Positions 41,955 to 50,535 of a DNA stretch of 64,000 nt are shown here, piece after piece; the stretch's first letter is position 1; each line of letters starts with the position of its first letter. The stretch covers positions 124,001-188,000 of the forward strand of contig NZ_JNZP01000001.1 of assembly GCF_000725545.1 (NCBI RefSeq), written 5' to 3'. The notes beneath the pieces were generated by a model that saw only the letters and a list, made by a program, of their open reading frames with translations, did no database searches and had not been told where the DNA came from. The position numbers and the translations under genes are program-made. The stretch is from Streptomyces exfoliatus (GTDB lineage: Bacteria > Actinomycetota > Actinomycetes > Streptomycetales > Streptomycetaceae).

Positions 41955-42009
41955 GCATGGTCCGCCGTCCCCTCCGGATCATGTGCCACGACCGGTGGGG
42001 GAGATCGTC

Positions 42010-42219
42010 GTGACGCCGCCGCCGGACGGGGACCACGAGAAGTACATCAGCCGCGTCCTGCGGCAGCTCGTCAGGAGATCGCCGGTCGACATGGACGCCT
42101 CGGGGACCAAGGGCCTCAAGGCGGCCGGCACCGCTGTGGAGCGGCTCAGGAACCACCTCATCCCGGACCTCACGTTCGCCCCCCTCGGCTTCGACCTGGA
42201 GACGGCCGAGTTCCTCTGA
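42010..42219 (+). CDS. Small hypothetical protein next to rnpB
   Basis: 69 aa from GTG 42010, with GGGGGAG 6 nt before it. It begins VTPPPDGDHEKYISRVLRQL and ends NHLIPDLTFAPLGFDLETAEF. Soluble, helical, no motif known. The RNase P RNA starts 41 bp downstream in the same direction. Coding probability is moderate, based on the good ribosome-binding site and normal codon use. Confidence 0.6.
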   Translation: MTPPPDGDHEKYISRVLRQLVRRSPVDMDASGTKGLKAAGTAVERLRNHLIPDLTFAPLGFDLETAEFL

Positions 42220-42260
42220 GGGCGGCTGCCTCCGAATCGGCGGGTAGCATGGTCGGCACG

Positions 42261-42666
42261 GCAGACGAGCCGGGCGGACGGCCGCGTGGAGATCTTCGGA
42301 TCTTCCCGAGGAACGTCCGGGCTCCACAGAGCAGGGTGGTGGCTAACGGCCACCCGGGGTGACCCGCGGGACAGTGCCACAGAAAACAGACCGCCGGGGA
42401 TCTCGGTCCTCGGTAAGGGTGAAACGGTGGTGTAAGAGACCACCAGCGCCTGAGGTGACTCAGGCGGCTAGGTAAACCCCACTCGGAGCAAGGTCAAGAA
42501 GGGACACCTCGGTGTCCCTGCGCGGACGTTCGAGGGCTGCTCGCCCGAGTTCGCGGGTAGACCGCAGGAGGCCGGTGGCAACGCCGGTCCTAGATGGATG
42601 GCCGTCGCCCCGACGACCGCGAGGTCCCGGGGCACAGAACCCGGCGTACAGCCCGACTCGTCTGCC
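42261..42666 (+). ncRNA. rnpB: RNase P RNA, class A
   Basis: The catalytic RNA of the tRNA 5'-end-processing ribozyme. The ends pair GCAGACGAG (42261-42269) with CTCGTCTGC (42658-42665). Conserved blocks include GAGGAACGTCCGGGCTCCA, then CAGAAAACAGACCGCC, GTAAGGGTGAAACGGTGG and CGGCTAGGTAAACCCC near 42466. The 3' part has TAGATGGATGGCCGTC and ACAGAACCCGGCGTACAG. Length about 405 nt, normal for Streptomyces. Confidence 0.97.
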
Positions 42667-42677
42667 GGCCCACGCGG

Positions 42678-42719
42678 AAGGGCCCCTGATCAGGTGCATA
42701 CCTGGTCAGGGGCCCTTTT
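42678..42719. terminator. Terminator of rnpB, probably bidirectional
   Basis: AAGGGCCCCTGATCAGGT-GCAT-ACCTGGTCAGGGGCCCTTTT gives a 17-18-bp stem with one G-T wobble, followed by a T-run. It also lies 10 bp beyond the stop of the convergent DUF1203 gene and has A residues on the opposite end, so it can serve both. Confidence 0.9.
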
Positions 42720-42729
42720 CTCGTGGTCG

Positions 42730-43251
42730 TCAGGGGCGTCGTACCTCGAAGTGGAAGCAGCCGTACTCGACCGCCCGGACGTGGACCAGGGCCACGGCCG
42801 GGTCGGTGAAGGCCTCGGTGAGAGCGGCGTCCAGTCCCTCGTCGGGCGCCTCCGGGAGTTCCAGGAGGCGGCCTCCGACGATGTGGCCCGCCGCGTCGTA
42901 GCGGCGGAGGGTCCGGAGCGCCCCGGGGCGGGTGAAGGGGTACGCCTCCGAGGGGGCGGGGTCGCCGCAGTCCTCCGCGTGGATGAAGACGGGACCCTGT
43001 TCGTCGTACGCGCCCGGCTCGGCCCCGGTCTCGGCGGCCCAGCGGCGCAGCGGGGCGTACGAGACCAGCGCGATCCGCTCGCCGGGGGCGGAGGGGCGCA
43101 GGCAGCAGCGGAGCGGGTCGCCGCCGTCGGTGGCCGTCCGCGGCACACAGGGGCGCCCGGCGTCGTCGGAGGCGCGCAGCTCGGCCAGCGCCGAGGGAGC
43201 GATGGGGCGGGCGAGGTGCGCGGTGGTGAGGTGGGTGGCTTCGGTGCTCAT
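42730..43251 (-). CDS. DUF1203 protein
   Basis: 173 aa, cytoplasmic. The pattern RCCLRPSAPGERIALVSYAPL (about 48-68), GPVFIHAEDC, RRYDAAGHIVGGRLLE and VHVRAVEYGCFHFEV matches DUF1203. Conserved cysteines (CC near 49-50, EDC, YGC) suggest metal or disulfide chemistry, but no activity is known. Confidence 0.9.
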   Translation of the reverse strand: MSTEATHLTTAHLARPIAPSALAELRASDDAGRPCVPRTATDGGDPLRCCLRPSAPGERIALVSYAPLRRWAAETGAEPGAYDEQGPVFIHAEDCGDPAPSEAYPFTRPGALRTLRRYDAAGHIVGGRLLELPEAPDEGLDAALTEAFTDPAVALVHVRAVEYGCFHFEVRRP

Positions 43252-43386
43252 GGGGCCAGGCTCGCGCGGGAGCCGCCGCTGCGCTGGCGCAATTCGGACG
43301 GCGTGCCGGCCCGGGCACTACCGGCCGTCCAGCCACTCCGCGCGCGTACGCCCGCCCCGCCCCGGCCCGTCATCCCGCCCCGCCCG

Positions 43387-44391
43387 TCATCCCGTGCCCA
43401 GCCGCCCTGTCCGGTCTTCTCCGTCCGGTGCGGGCGCCGCACCGGCCTTCAACAGCCGCTCCGCCAGCGCACGGCAGCGGCCGGCGAGTTCCGGCGGGTC
43501 GAGCGGCTCGAAGTCGTGCCCGAGGAGGAGTACGTGCAGGATCAGCGCGTCGAGGCCGGCGGCGCCGCTGAGCACCTCGCAGCGGTCGTCCCCCCGTGGC
43601 CGTACGACCGCCGCCGACGCCGGGACCTGCGCGCGGACCGTGTCGGCCGGCGCGTGCACGAGGAACCGGGCCTGGTGGGGGTAGACCCGGCCGGTCACCC
43701 CCTCCTGCACGTATGTCGCCGCGTCGGGTGCCTCACGCGGGCGGAACCGCCAGGTCCTGGCGGACACCTCCGTCATCCTGTCGACGCGGAAGCTGCGCCA
43801 GTCGGCACGGTCCAGGTCGTACGCGAGGAGGTACCAGCGGCGGTCGGAGGCGACCAGGCGGTAGGGCTCGACCCGCCGACGGCGCACCTCGTCACCGGAC
43901 GGGTAGTCGAAGCCCGCCTCGACCTCGTCGCGGCAGGCTCCGGCGAGGGCGGTGAGCACCTCGGGGTCGACCGGCTCACGGCCCCTGCCGAAGAACTCCA
44001 CCGAGCCGGAGAGGGCGCGCACCTCGTGCCGCAGCCGCGTGGGCAGCACCCGGTCGAGCTTCGTCAGCGCCCGGAGCGCCGCGTCGCCGGGTCCCGCGGC
44101 CGCGCCGGCGAGCAGTGAGACCGCGGTGGCGATGGCCTCCTCGTCGTCGAGGAGCAGCGGCGGCAGGTCACGCCCGGGGCCGAGCCGGTAGCCGCCGCCG
44201 ACGCCCTGGCCCGCGTGCACCGGGTAGCCGAGCGAGCGGAGCCGTTCGACGTCACGCCGGACCGTGCGCGTCGTCACCCCGAGCCGGTCGGCGAGTTCGG
44301 GGCCGCTCCAGGTGTGGCGCTGCTGCAGCAGGCCGAGCAGGGTCAGCACCCGTTCCGTGGTGCCCCGTTCGGCGCCGGTCGATGCGATCAC
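43387..44391 (-). CDS. YafY-type HTH and WYL-domain regulator
   Basis: 334 aa from GTG 44391. An N-terminal HTH_11 domain (LLGLLQQRHTWSGPELADRL, then TTRTVRRDVERLRSLGYPV) is followed by the WYL domain (about 130-215, with LVASDRRWYLLAYDLDRADWRSFRVDRM) and a WCX extension. WYL domains sense nucleic-acid or small ligands. It is divergent from a VOC-family gene across a region with a perfect 10-bp inverted repeat, the common arrangement for this family, so the VOC gene is the probable target. Confidence 0.92.
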   Translation of the reverse strand: MIASTGAERGTTERVLTLLGLLQQRHTWSGPELADRLGVTTRTVRRDVERLRSLGYPVHAGQGVGGGYRLGPGRDLPPLLLDDEEAIATAVSLLAGAAAGPGDAALRALTKLDRVLPTRLRHEVRALSGSVEFFGRGREPVDPEVLTALAGACRDEVEAGFDYPSGDEVRRRRVEPYRLVASDRRWYLLAYDLDRADWRSFRVDRMTEVSARTWRFRPREAPDAATYVQEGVTGRVYPHQARFLVHAPADTVRAQVPASAAVVRPRGDDRCEVLSGAAGLDALILHVLLLGHDFEPLDPPELAGRCRALAERLLKAGAAPAPDGEDRTGRLGTG

Positions 44392-44427
44392 GGAGCCACC
44401 CTGGCACGCCCTTGCACGCCCCTGGGG

Positions 44428-44454
44428 CATGGCGGACCGATTCTGTCCGCCATG
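44428..44454. promoter_or_regulatory. Candidate WYL-regulator operator
   Basis: CATGGCGGAC-CGATTCT-GTCCGCCATG, a perfect 10-bp inverted repeat with a 7-bp spacer, lies between the divergent WYL and VOC genes. Strong dyad, ideal position for control of both. Confidence 0.65.
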
Positions 44455-44509
44455 GGTGTCAGGGTGGACTCACAGGACGAGGAACCCCCGTAACGAACGG
44501 AGCGGCACG

Positions 44510-44971
44510 ATGAGCCGTCACTTCCAGGTCACCTTCGACGCCCACGACCCGCGCGCGCTGTCGTCCTTCTGGCGCGACGCACTGGACTACGTCCACCCCG
44601 GCCCGCCCGGGGTCGAGCTGCCCGAGGGCGCCGACCCGCTGGCCGCGTGGGACGACTTCCTCGCGCGGATCGGCGTACCGGAGGAGCAGCGCAACACGAG
44701 GTCCGCCATCGAGGACCCGGACGGGCAGGGCCCGCGGGTGTTCTTCCAGCAGGTGCCGGAGGACAAGGCGGCCAAGAACCGCGTCCACCTCGACGTCCGC
44801 GTCGCGCCCGGACTCGAGGGCGACGAGCGGATGGCGGCCCTGGAGGCCGAGTGCGACCGGCTCGTCGCCCTCGGCGCGAAGCGGGTGCGCCGCTTCGAGC
44901 CCGAGCCCCCGATGAGCACCGGCTGGATCGTGATGACCGATCCCGAGGGCAACGAGTTCTGTCTCGACTGA
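44510..44971 (+). CDS. VOC-family (glyoxalase-like) protein
   Basis: 153 aa, betaalphabetabetabeta-fold metalloenzyme or antibiotic-binding protein. HFQVTFDAHDPRALSSFWRD at the start (His), NRVHLDVRV in the middle and MTDPEGNEFCL (Glu) at the end are the usual metal ligand positions. Probably cytoplasmic detoxification. ATG with GGAGCGG upstream. Control by the divergent WYL regulator is inferred. Confidence 0.9.
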   Translation: MSRHFQVTFDAHDPRALSSFWRDALDYVHPGPPGVELPEGADPLAAWDDFLARIGVPEEQRNTRSAIEDPDGQGPRVFFQQVPEDKAAKNRVHLDVRVAPGLEGDERMAALEAECDRLVALGAKRVRRFEPEPPMSTGWIVMTDPEGNEFCLD

Positions 44972-45015
44972 CGCCCTGCCCCCGGACGGGCCCGGGCGGC
45001 CCCGGGCGTCCCGAC

Positions 45016-46173
45016 TCAGCGGCAGAGTGCCTTGTCCACGACCGCCTCGACGCGCCTCGTGCCCGCGATCTCGACCGGGATGCTCGTCACCGCGATGTTG
45101 ACGGCGCGGCCGTCGTCCGTGGCGCCGCCCCGGGTCTCGTACCCCACGATGTCCCCGCCGTGGCCCCAGTAGACGCCGCCGCACGTCAGCGGCCGGCTCA
45201 TGAGCCCCAGACCGTAGCCGGCGCCGGTGTTCCCGACCGGGACCGTGGTGCGCATCTGGGCGAGCTGGGCGGCCGGGAGGAGTTCTCCGTCGAGGAGCGC
45301 GGTGAAGAAGCGGTTGACGTCGGAGTTGGTGGAGATCATCTGCCCGGCCGCCCCGCCCGCCGAGGGGTCGATCTCGGTGAAGTCGCGCAGCGGCTCATCC
45401 GCCGTGAGCCGGTGGTAGCCGCGGGGGTGGGGCTCCCGGATGGTCTTGTCGCCGGGCGCGGGGAAGTAGGTGTGGCGCAGGCCCAGGGGCCGGACGATCC
45501 GCCGGTCGATCTCCTCGGCGAGCGGGCGGCCAGTGACCTTCTGGGCGATCAGACCGGCCAAGATGTAGTTGGTGTTGCTGTACGACCACTTCTTCCCCGG
45601 GGCGAACTCGGCCTTGTGCCGGAGGGCGATGTCGACCAGGTCGCGGGGCTCGAAGTACCGGTGCGCCATCTCGTCGTCGCTGATGTGCGTCCCGTACTCC
45701 GGAAGTCCGCTGGTGTGCTGGAGGAGCTGACGGACCGTGATGTGGCGTCCGTCGATGCCGTTCCCGCGGACGAGGCCCGGCAGGTAGGTGTCGACGTCGG
45801 CGTCGAGGTCGACCTTCCCCTCGCCGACCAGCTGCAGGACGACGACCGCGGTGAACGTCTTGGTGTTGCTGCCGATCCGTACCTGGCCGTCCCTCGGCAC
45901 CTTCGCCCCGGTGGCCAGGTCGCCGACCCCCGCGGTGTACGTACGGCTGCGGCCCGCACGGTCCTGGACGGTCGCGAGCGCGGCGGGCTGCCCGTCGCGC
46001 ACCAGCGCCTCCAGGCCCTGCTGCACGGTGTCCGGCCGCGCGGCGGCGAAGGCCGTCGGCGGCGCCAGGGCACCCGTGGCCACGACGGCGAGGGCCACCG
46101 CGGCCGCGGCCGCCAGGGCTCCGCGCCGGCGGCGCTCGGAGGGTCGGGGACGGTGGGCTGTCTGCTCACGCAT
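45016..46173 (-). CDS. Secreted serine hydrolase (beta-lactamase / DD-peptidase, class C-like)
   Basis: 385 aa with a Sec signal peptide (about 1-45). The catalytic SxxK is SNTK in IGSNTKTFTAVVVLQ (about 98-112), the YxN element is YSNTNYI near 198, and the third motif is HGGD near 342. The fold is shared by D-alanyl-D-alanine carboxypeptidases and esterases. It is divergent from a two-component system, the arrangement seen when a sensor kinase regulates a cell-wall enzyme. Palindromes lie between them. Confidence 0.92.
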   Translation of the reverse strand: MREQTAHRPRPSERRRRGALAAAAAVALAVVATGALAPPTAFAAARPDTVQQGLEALVRDGQPAALATVQDRAGRSRTYTAGVGDLATGAKVPRDGQVRIGSNTKTFTAVVVLQLVGEGKVDLDADVDTYLPGLVRGNGIDGRHITVRQLLQHTSGLPEYGTHISDDEMAHRYFEPRDLVDIALRHKAEFAPGKKWSYSNTNYILAGLIAQKVTGRPLAEEIDRRIVRPLGLRHTYFPAPGDKTIREPHPRGYHRLTADEPLRDFTEIDPSAGGAAGQMISTNSDVNRFFTALLDGELLPAAQLAQMRTTVPVGNTGAGYGLGLMSRPLTCGGVYWGHGGDIVGYETRGGATDDGRAVNIAVTSIPVEIAGTRRVEAVVDKALCR

Positions 46174-46191
46174 GGACGGTCAACTCCCGTG

Positions 46192-46235
46192 TGATCGTGG
46201 TCGTTCGTGCCCTTCGACCGGGCAGGACACGATCA
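46192..46235. promoter_or_regulatory. Separated inverted repeat between serine hydrolase and kinase genes
   Basis: TGATCGTG (46192-46199) and CACGATCA (46228-46235) are perfect inverted copies with 28 bp between them. Candidate dimer-of-dimers site for the response regulator. Confidence 0.4.
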
Positions 46236-46283
46236 TGGGTTCCGGGGGCTCCGGCGCGCATCGCGGGAAAGCGGGAGAAGGTG

Positions 46284-46301
46284 CTCCCCCGATCGGGGGA
46301 G
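46284..46301. promoter_or_regulatory. 18-bp perfect palindrome before the histidine kinase gene
   Basis: CTCCCCCGATCGGGGGAG, 36 bp before the kinase start codon. Either an operator or a 5'-leader hairpin that would mask translation. Confidence 0.4.
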
Positions 46302-46336
46302 GCCGGGCGCGGGCCGCCCGTCCATACTGGCTGATC

Positions 46337-47572
46337 ATGATCAAGGCAATGCGGCCGCTGCTGCGGCGCTCCACCTACTCGGGTGCGCTGTTCGGCTACG
46401 GCGCCGTCCTGGCGAGCCTTCCCCTGCTGTCCTTCGCGCTGCTCCCGGCGCTCGCGTGGCGGTCCGCTCCCGAGGGCGTGCAGATCGGCCTGGCCGTGCT
46501 CGTCTGGGCGGTGCTGATCGGCCTGGTCGGCCTCGCCCGCACCACCCGGCGGGTGCTGGTCCTGTCCGCCCGGCGGCTGCTGAAGGTGCCGCTGCCCGAC
46601 GCCGACGCCGTACGGGCCGCCGGATCCCGCGCCGGCCGCTGGCGGACTCCGCTCTGGCTGCTGCTGCACGTGGCGGTCGGCTGGACGGGTGCGCTGGCGA
46701 GCGGTCTGCTGCTCTTCGTGGGCCTGACCCTGCCGGGAGGATGGCTAGACGCCGAGCTGGGCCTGAGTCTTTTCGGCCGGTCGGTACGGGTGGAGGGCGG
46801 CTGGCAGAGCTGGGCGGCCGGGCTCGGCTGCCTGCTCCTCGCGGGGGCCGTCTGCGTCCTGGTGACGAGGACCCTGCGGTGGTCGGCGCCCAGGCTGCTC
46901 GGGCCGTCCACGGCCGAGCGGCTCGCGTCGGCGGCCGAGCGGGAACTGCGCCTGGCCGAACGCAACCGGCTCGCACACGAGCTGCACGACTCCATCGGGC
47001 ACACGCTGACGACGACCACGATCCAGGCGGCGGTCGCCGGCGAGGTGCTCGCCGCCGATCCGGTGGCGGCCAGGGCGGCCCTGCGCAGCATCGAGGAGTC
47101 GGCCAGGGCCGCCCTGGAGGACCTGGACTACGTGCTCGGCGTCCTGCGGGAACGGGAGGCCGAGACGGCGCCGACCCGCACCCTGGCCGATCTGCCCGAG
47201 CTGTTCGACCGGGTACGGCACACGGGCGCGGTGGTGGAGCCGGACCTCTCGGGGGACCTGACCCACGTACAGGGGACGCTGTCCCGGGCCGCGTACAGGA
47301 TCCTGCAGGAGGGGCTGACCAACGCGATGCGGCACGGAGGGGGCGGGCCCATCGCGGTCCGCGTGCGGGCCGGGGCGGAGGTACTGGAGCTCGGCGTGGT
47401 CAACGGGACGGCGGACGAGGGCAAGGGACCCCGTGCCTTCCCGTCGTCCGGGCACGGCCTCTCCGGTCTCGCCGAACGGGTACGGCTCCTGAACGGGGAC
47501 ATCGAGTCCGGCCCGGACGGGCCGCGGCACTGGCGCCTGTCGGTCCGGCTTCCCGTACGGCCGTCGGCATGA
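46337..47572 (+). CDS. Sensor histidine kinase (HisKA_3 family)
   Basis: 411 aa. Four transmembrane segments occupy about 15-180. The phosphoacceptor domain carries ERNRLAHELHDSIGHTL (His about 217), and the HATPase is compact (SRAAYRILQEGLTNAMRHGGGG, then GHGLSGLAERVRLL). This is the NarX/DesK-type group that pairs with NarL-type regulators. It senses an envelope signal by its membrane part, since there is no large extracellular domain. The stop overlaps the regulator's start (ATGA). Confidence 0.93.
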   Translation: MIKAMRPLLRRSTYSGALFGYGAVLASLPLLSFALLPALAWRSAPEGVQIGLAVLVWAVLIGLVGLARTTRRVLVLSARRLLKVPLPDADAVRAAGSRAGRWRTPLWLLLHVAVGWTGALASGLLLFVGLTLPGGWLDAELGLSLFGRSVRVEGGWQSWAAGLGCLLLAGAVCVLVTRTLRWSAPRLLGPSTAERLASAAERELRLAERNRLAHELHDSIGHTLTTTTIQAAVAGEVLAADPVAARAALRSIEESARAALEDLDYVLGVLREREAETAPTRTLADLPELFDRVRHTGAVVEPDLSGDLTHVQGTLSRAAYRILQEGLTNAMRHGGGGPIAVRVRAGAEVLELGVVNGTADEGKGPRAFPSSGHGLSGLAERVRLLNGDIESGPDGPRHWRLSVRLPVRPSA

Positions 47573-48285
47573 GCGGGGCGAGCGCGGCACCCGTCACCCT
47601 CCTGATCGCGGACGACGATGAGGTGACCCGCAGCGGCCTGCGCACCCTGCTCGCGGCGCAGCCGGGGATCGCCGTGGTCGGGGAGGCCGCCGACGGCGTC
47701 GAGGTCGTCGAACAGGCGCGGCTGCTGCGGCCCGACGTGATCCTGATGGACGTGCGGATGCCGCGCCGCAACGGGATCGAGGCCACCCGGCACCTCCTCG
47801 CGGAACCGGCCGGATCCGGTGCCGCCGGGGCGGCCGGGTCGTCCCGCGCGTCCGACCCGCCGAAGGTCGTCGTGATCACCACCTTCGAGAACGACGACTA
47901 CGTGACGGCCGCGCTCGGCGCCGGCGCCAGCGGGTTCGTGCTGAAGAGGCTGCCGGTCCGGCAGATCGCGGAGGCGGTACGGATCGTGGCGGCGGGGGAG
48001 GCGATCCTCTTTCCCGCGACGCTGCGCCGGATGGTCGCCGCCCGCCCCAGGGACTCCGCCGACGCGCTGCCGAGGGCGGCGCTCACGGGGCGGGAGGAGG
48101 AGGTCCTGCGGCTGATGGCCACCGGCCTGTCGAATCCGGAGATCGCCCAGACCCTCACCGTCAGCCTGGAGACGGTGAAGACGCACGTCGGGAACGTGCT
48201 GACCAAGCTCGGCGCCCAGAACCGGACCCACGCGGTGGTCATCGCGTACGAGTCCGGTCTGGTCGTGCCGGGGTTCGCCGGCTGA
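47569..48285 (+). CDS. NarL/FixJ-type response regulator
   Basis: 238 aa. The receiver domain has LLIADDDEV, phospho-Asp in VILMDVRMPRRNG, VVITTFEND and VLKRLPV. The LuxR-type HTH is LTGREEEVLRLMATGLSNPE, then TLTVSLETVKTHVGNVLTKL. A 20-residue Ala/Gly/Ser-rich insertion lies between receiver strands. Cognate partner of the upstream kinase; likely controls the divergent serine hydrolase. Confidence 0.93.
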   Translation: MSGASAAPVTLLIADDDEVTRSGLRTLLAAQPGIAVVGEAADGVEVVEQARLLRPDVILMDVRMPRRNGIEATRHLLAEPAGSGAAGAAGSSRASDPPKVVVITTFENDDYVTAALGAGASGFVLKRLPVRQIAEAVRIVAAGEAILFPATLRRMVAARPRDSADALPRAALTGREEEVLRLMATGLSNPEIAQTLTVSLETVKTHVGNVLTKLGAQNRTHAVVIAYESGLVVPGFAG

Positions 48286-48306
48286 GTCCCCGTATCCGTC
48301 CGAGGG

Positions 48307-48741
48307 TCAGTCGAGGACCTCGATCGTCCACTGCGGGTCCCGGTCGTCCGTACGGACGAAGATCCGCTTGGGGAGCAGGGAGCGGTCCTCGAAGAGGTCG
48401 CGGCCGAGGGCCAGGCCGTGCTGGTCGATCGTGTACGTCCCGGTGCGGAGGTCGGCGAGCGAGGTGACCGTGGCGGCGCCGTCGTCGTCGACGCGCTGGA
48501 TCCGCCAGACGGAGGCGGGGGAGTCGTCGCCGCGGACGCCCACCGGGGCGCGGTCGGTGCCCTCCGCGACGATGGTCTCCTCGGTGCCCTTGGCGGTGAA
48601 GCGGAAGCCCTGGCCCTCCCGGGTGACCACCCACTCCGCCGAGTGCCCCTGGTCCACGAGGAAGCCGACCAGGGCTCCGTCCTCGACTCCGACCGGGGCC
48701 CCCTTCGCGTACAGCTTGACGACCTTGCCGGTGTCTGACAT
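48307..48741 (-). CDS. Beta-trefoil-like small protein (possible I66-type protease inhibitor)
   Basis: 144 aa, cytoplasmic by sequence (no signal peptide). Alternating short strands (GALVGFLVDQGHSAEWVV, GQGFRFTAKGTEETIVA, YTIDQHGLALGRDL and PQWTIEVLD) resemble the trefoil of fungal-type I66 serine-protease inhibitors, but identity is not strong. The start ATG 48741 has AGGAGGA upstream. Function uncertain; convergent with the response regulator. Confidence 0.7.
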   Translation of the reverse strand: MSDTGKVVKLYAKGAPVGVEDGALVGFLVDQGHSAEWVVTREGQGFRFTAKGTEETIVAEGTDRAPVGVRGDDSPASVWRIQRVDDDGAATVTSLADLRTGTYTIDQHGLALGRDLFEDRSLLPKRIFVRTDDRDPQWTIEVLD

Positions 48742-48872
48742 CTGTCCTCCTGGGCTGATTGCGGCAGTTGGGGCGATAGTGCCCGGTCGGGCCTGGGTGG
48801 GGCCAGCGAACACGCAGGTCATAGGCTGCGCGGTGCTGGGAAGTCGTCAGGGAGGGGAAGGTTCCGCACGTC

Positions 48873-50033
48873 GTGGAGCACGATCGGACGCAGGGTCGGG
48901 AGCAGGGCCGGACGCAAGGCCGGACGCAGGGTCAGGAGCAGGGGCGGGAGCAGAGGCGGCGCGACTGGGGGCCGATCGGCCCGGCCGGCGTGTCCCCGGA
49001 CAAGCGGGCGGCGGCCTCGAAGCCGGCCGGGGAACGGTGGTGGCGGCGGCCGGGGTTCGTCGTCCTCTTTCTGGTCCTCGTACCCCCGGCCGGCATGGTG
49101 CTCGCCTGGCGGACCCGGTGGACGCCGGGCCGGAAGGTGGTCGCGACCGTCCTGTCGGGGGTGTGGTTCGTGGCGGTGGGGACGAGCGAGCCGTCGACGG
49201 AGGAGCCCGCGACGGCCGCCGCCGGGTCCCGGGTGACCGCGTCTCCGACCGCCCGTGCCCCGGACGGCCGGTACACCCCGCCCACCCCCACGCCGCGCCC
49301 GACGGTGCGGCGGGTCGTGGCCGACTACACGGGCCAGAACCTGGAGACGGCGACGAGGGCCGCGTACGAGGCGGGCTTCAGGACGCGGTCGCACGACGCG
49401 ACCGAGGACGACAAGATGCAGCTCGTGGACGGCAACTGGAAGGTCTGCTTCCAGGAGCCGGCGGCCGGGGAGACGGTCGTGGCGGAGGAAGGGCGGCGGA
49501 GCAGGATCGAGTTCGCGGTCGTCGAGAAGAGCAGCCCCTGCCCGGCGCGGGACGGCGAGGCCGTGGTGTTCCCCAAGATGCCGGACGTGGTCGGCAAGAC
49601 CTTCGCGAACGGTTCGGCGGTGCTCCGGAAGCTGGGCCTCACCCGGATCACCGGCACCAGCGTGTACACGGACGTCGACCTGGCGGCCGGTCACGACGAC
49701 TGGCGGATCTGCTTCCAGGACCCGGAGGCGGGCGAGGACGTCGAACGGCCGGAGCACCTGTCCGTACGGCTCTCCCTCGCGCGGCCGGGGCTCGCCTGTC
49801 CGAGCGAGGAGTACGCCCGGCTGAACCCGGACCCCGACCCGGACCGGCACGGCTCCGGAACGGGCACGGGATCGGGTTCCGACTCCGGCTCCGGCTCCGG
49901 TGGCGGCCTCGCGTACTACAAGAACTGCGACGCCGTCCGCGCGGCCGGCAGGGCCCCCATCTACCGGGGCCAGCCCGGCTACCGCTCGGGCCTCGACCGC
50001 GACGGCGACGGCAAGGCCTGCGACTGGTCATGA
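48873..50033 (+). CDS. Membrane-anchored protein with PASTA-like repeats and excalibur domain
   Basis: 386 aa, GTG start 48873. The N-terminus is a Gln/Gly/Arg/Glu tandem repeat (about 5-30; TQGREQGRTQGRTQGQEQGR). One or two transmembrane helices follow (about 63-110), then a Pro/Thr-rich linker, two PASTA-like segments (YTGQNLETATRAAYEAGF near 152 and GKTFANGSAVLRKLGLTR near 243), and a C-terminal excalibur domain (YYKNCDAVRAAGRAPIYRG, GLDRDGDGKACDW), which binds calcium through DRDGDGKACD. Presumably binds peptidoglycan outside the cell. Confidence 0.85.
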   Translation: MEHDRTQGREQGRTQGRTQGQEQGREQRRRDWGPIGPAGVSPDKRAAASKPAGERWWRRPGFVVLFLVLVPPAGMVLAWRTRWTPGRKVVATVLSGVWFVAVGTSEPSTEEPATAAAGSRVTASPTARAPDGRYTPPTPTPRPTVRRVVADYTGQNLETATRAAYEAGFRTRSHDATEDDKMQLVDGNWKVCFQEPAAGETVVAEEGRRSRIEFAVVEKSSPCPARDGEAVVFPKMPDVVGKTFANGSAVLRKLGLTRITGTSVYTDVDLAAGHDDWRICFQDPEAGEDVERPEHLSVRLSLARPGLACPSEEYARLNPDPDPDRHGSGTGTGSGSDSGSGSGGGLAYYKNCDAVRAAGRAPIYRGQPGYRSGLDRDGDGKACDWS

Positions 50034-50187
50034 CGGTCGGGCGGGCGGACGTGCCGGACGACGTGAGCGGCGCTCGGCCGCGTGGCGGGCCCGTGCTCGT
50101 CCAGGTGGCCCAGCCCGGCCGCTGACACGCGGGCGCGTACGGCCAGGTTCCCCGGGCGGGCCGGGCCGCCGGGTGTACGGGTGGGGC

Positions 50188-50511
50188 ATGACGATTCCTG
50201 TGAACCAGCTCAGCGACCCCGCCGTGCGCGCCTTCGTCACGGCCCTCAACGCGAACGACGAGGAGGCCTTCCGGGCGGCTCTCGTGCCCGGCGCGACCAT
50301 GTCCGACGACGGGTCCGAGCGGGACGTGGAGCAGTGGACGGAGAAGGAGGTCTTCGCCTCGCGCGGGCACATGGAGATCGAGTCCGAGAAGGGCGACGGG
50401 CGCGATCTCGTCGCCCGCTACCGCAACGACACCTGGGGCGAGATGCGGACCCGCTGGCGCTTCACCGTCGAGGACGGCAGGATCGCCCGCTTCGAGACCG
50501 GACAGGCCTGA
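50188..50511 (+). CDS. NTF2-like (SnoaL-type) small protein
   Basis: 107 aa, cone-shaped alpha+beta fold. AVRAFVTALNANDEEAFRAAL at the start and TRWRFTVEDGRIARFETGQA at the end match SnoaL-like or DUF4440-type proteins. Too short to assign an activity. ATG 50188 with GGGTGG upstream. The 154-bp gap before it shows no clear promoter or gene. Confidence 0.82.
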   Translation: MTIPVNQLSDPAVRAFVTALNANDEEAFRAALVPGATMSDDGSERDVEQWTEKEVFASRGHMEIESEKGDGRDLVARYRNDTWGEMRTRWRFTVEDGRIARFETGQA

Positions 50512-50535
50512 CGCCCGGCCCGTCGGACGGGGGTC

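Noticed and set aside
44972..45015. Terminator in the GC-rich gap after the VOC gene
   Set aside because: Several CCCGGG-type pairings are possible, but none is clearly better than expected from the base composition.
50030..50125. 31-codon reading frame overlapping the end of the excalibur gene
   Set aside because: It begins with an ATGA-type overlap, but is short, has no motif, and ends in a Gly/Pro-rich tail; not enough evidence.
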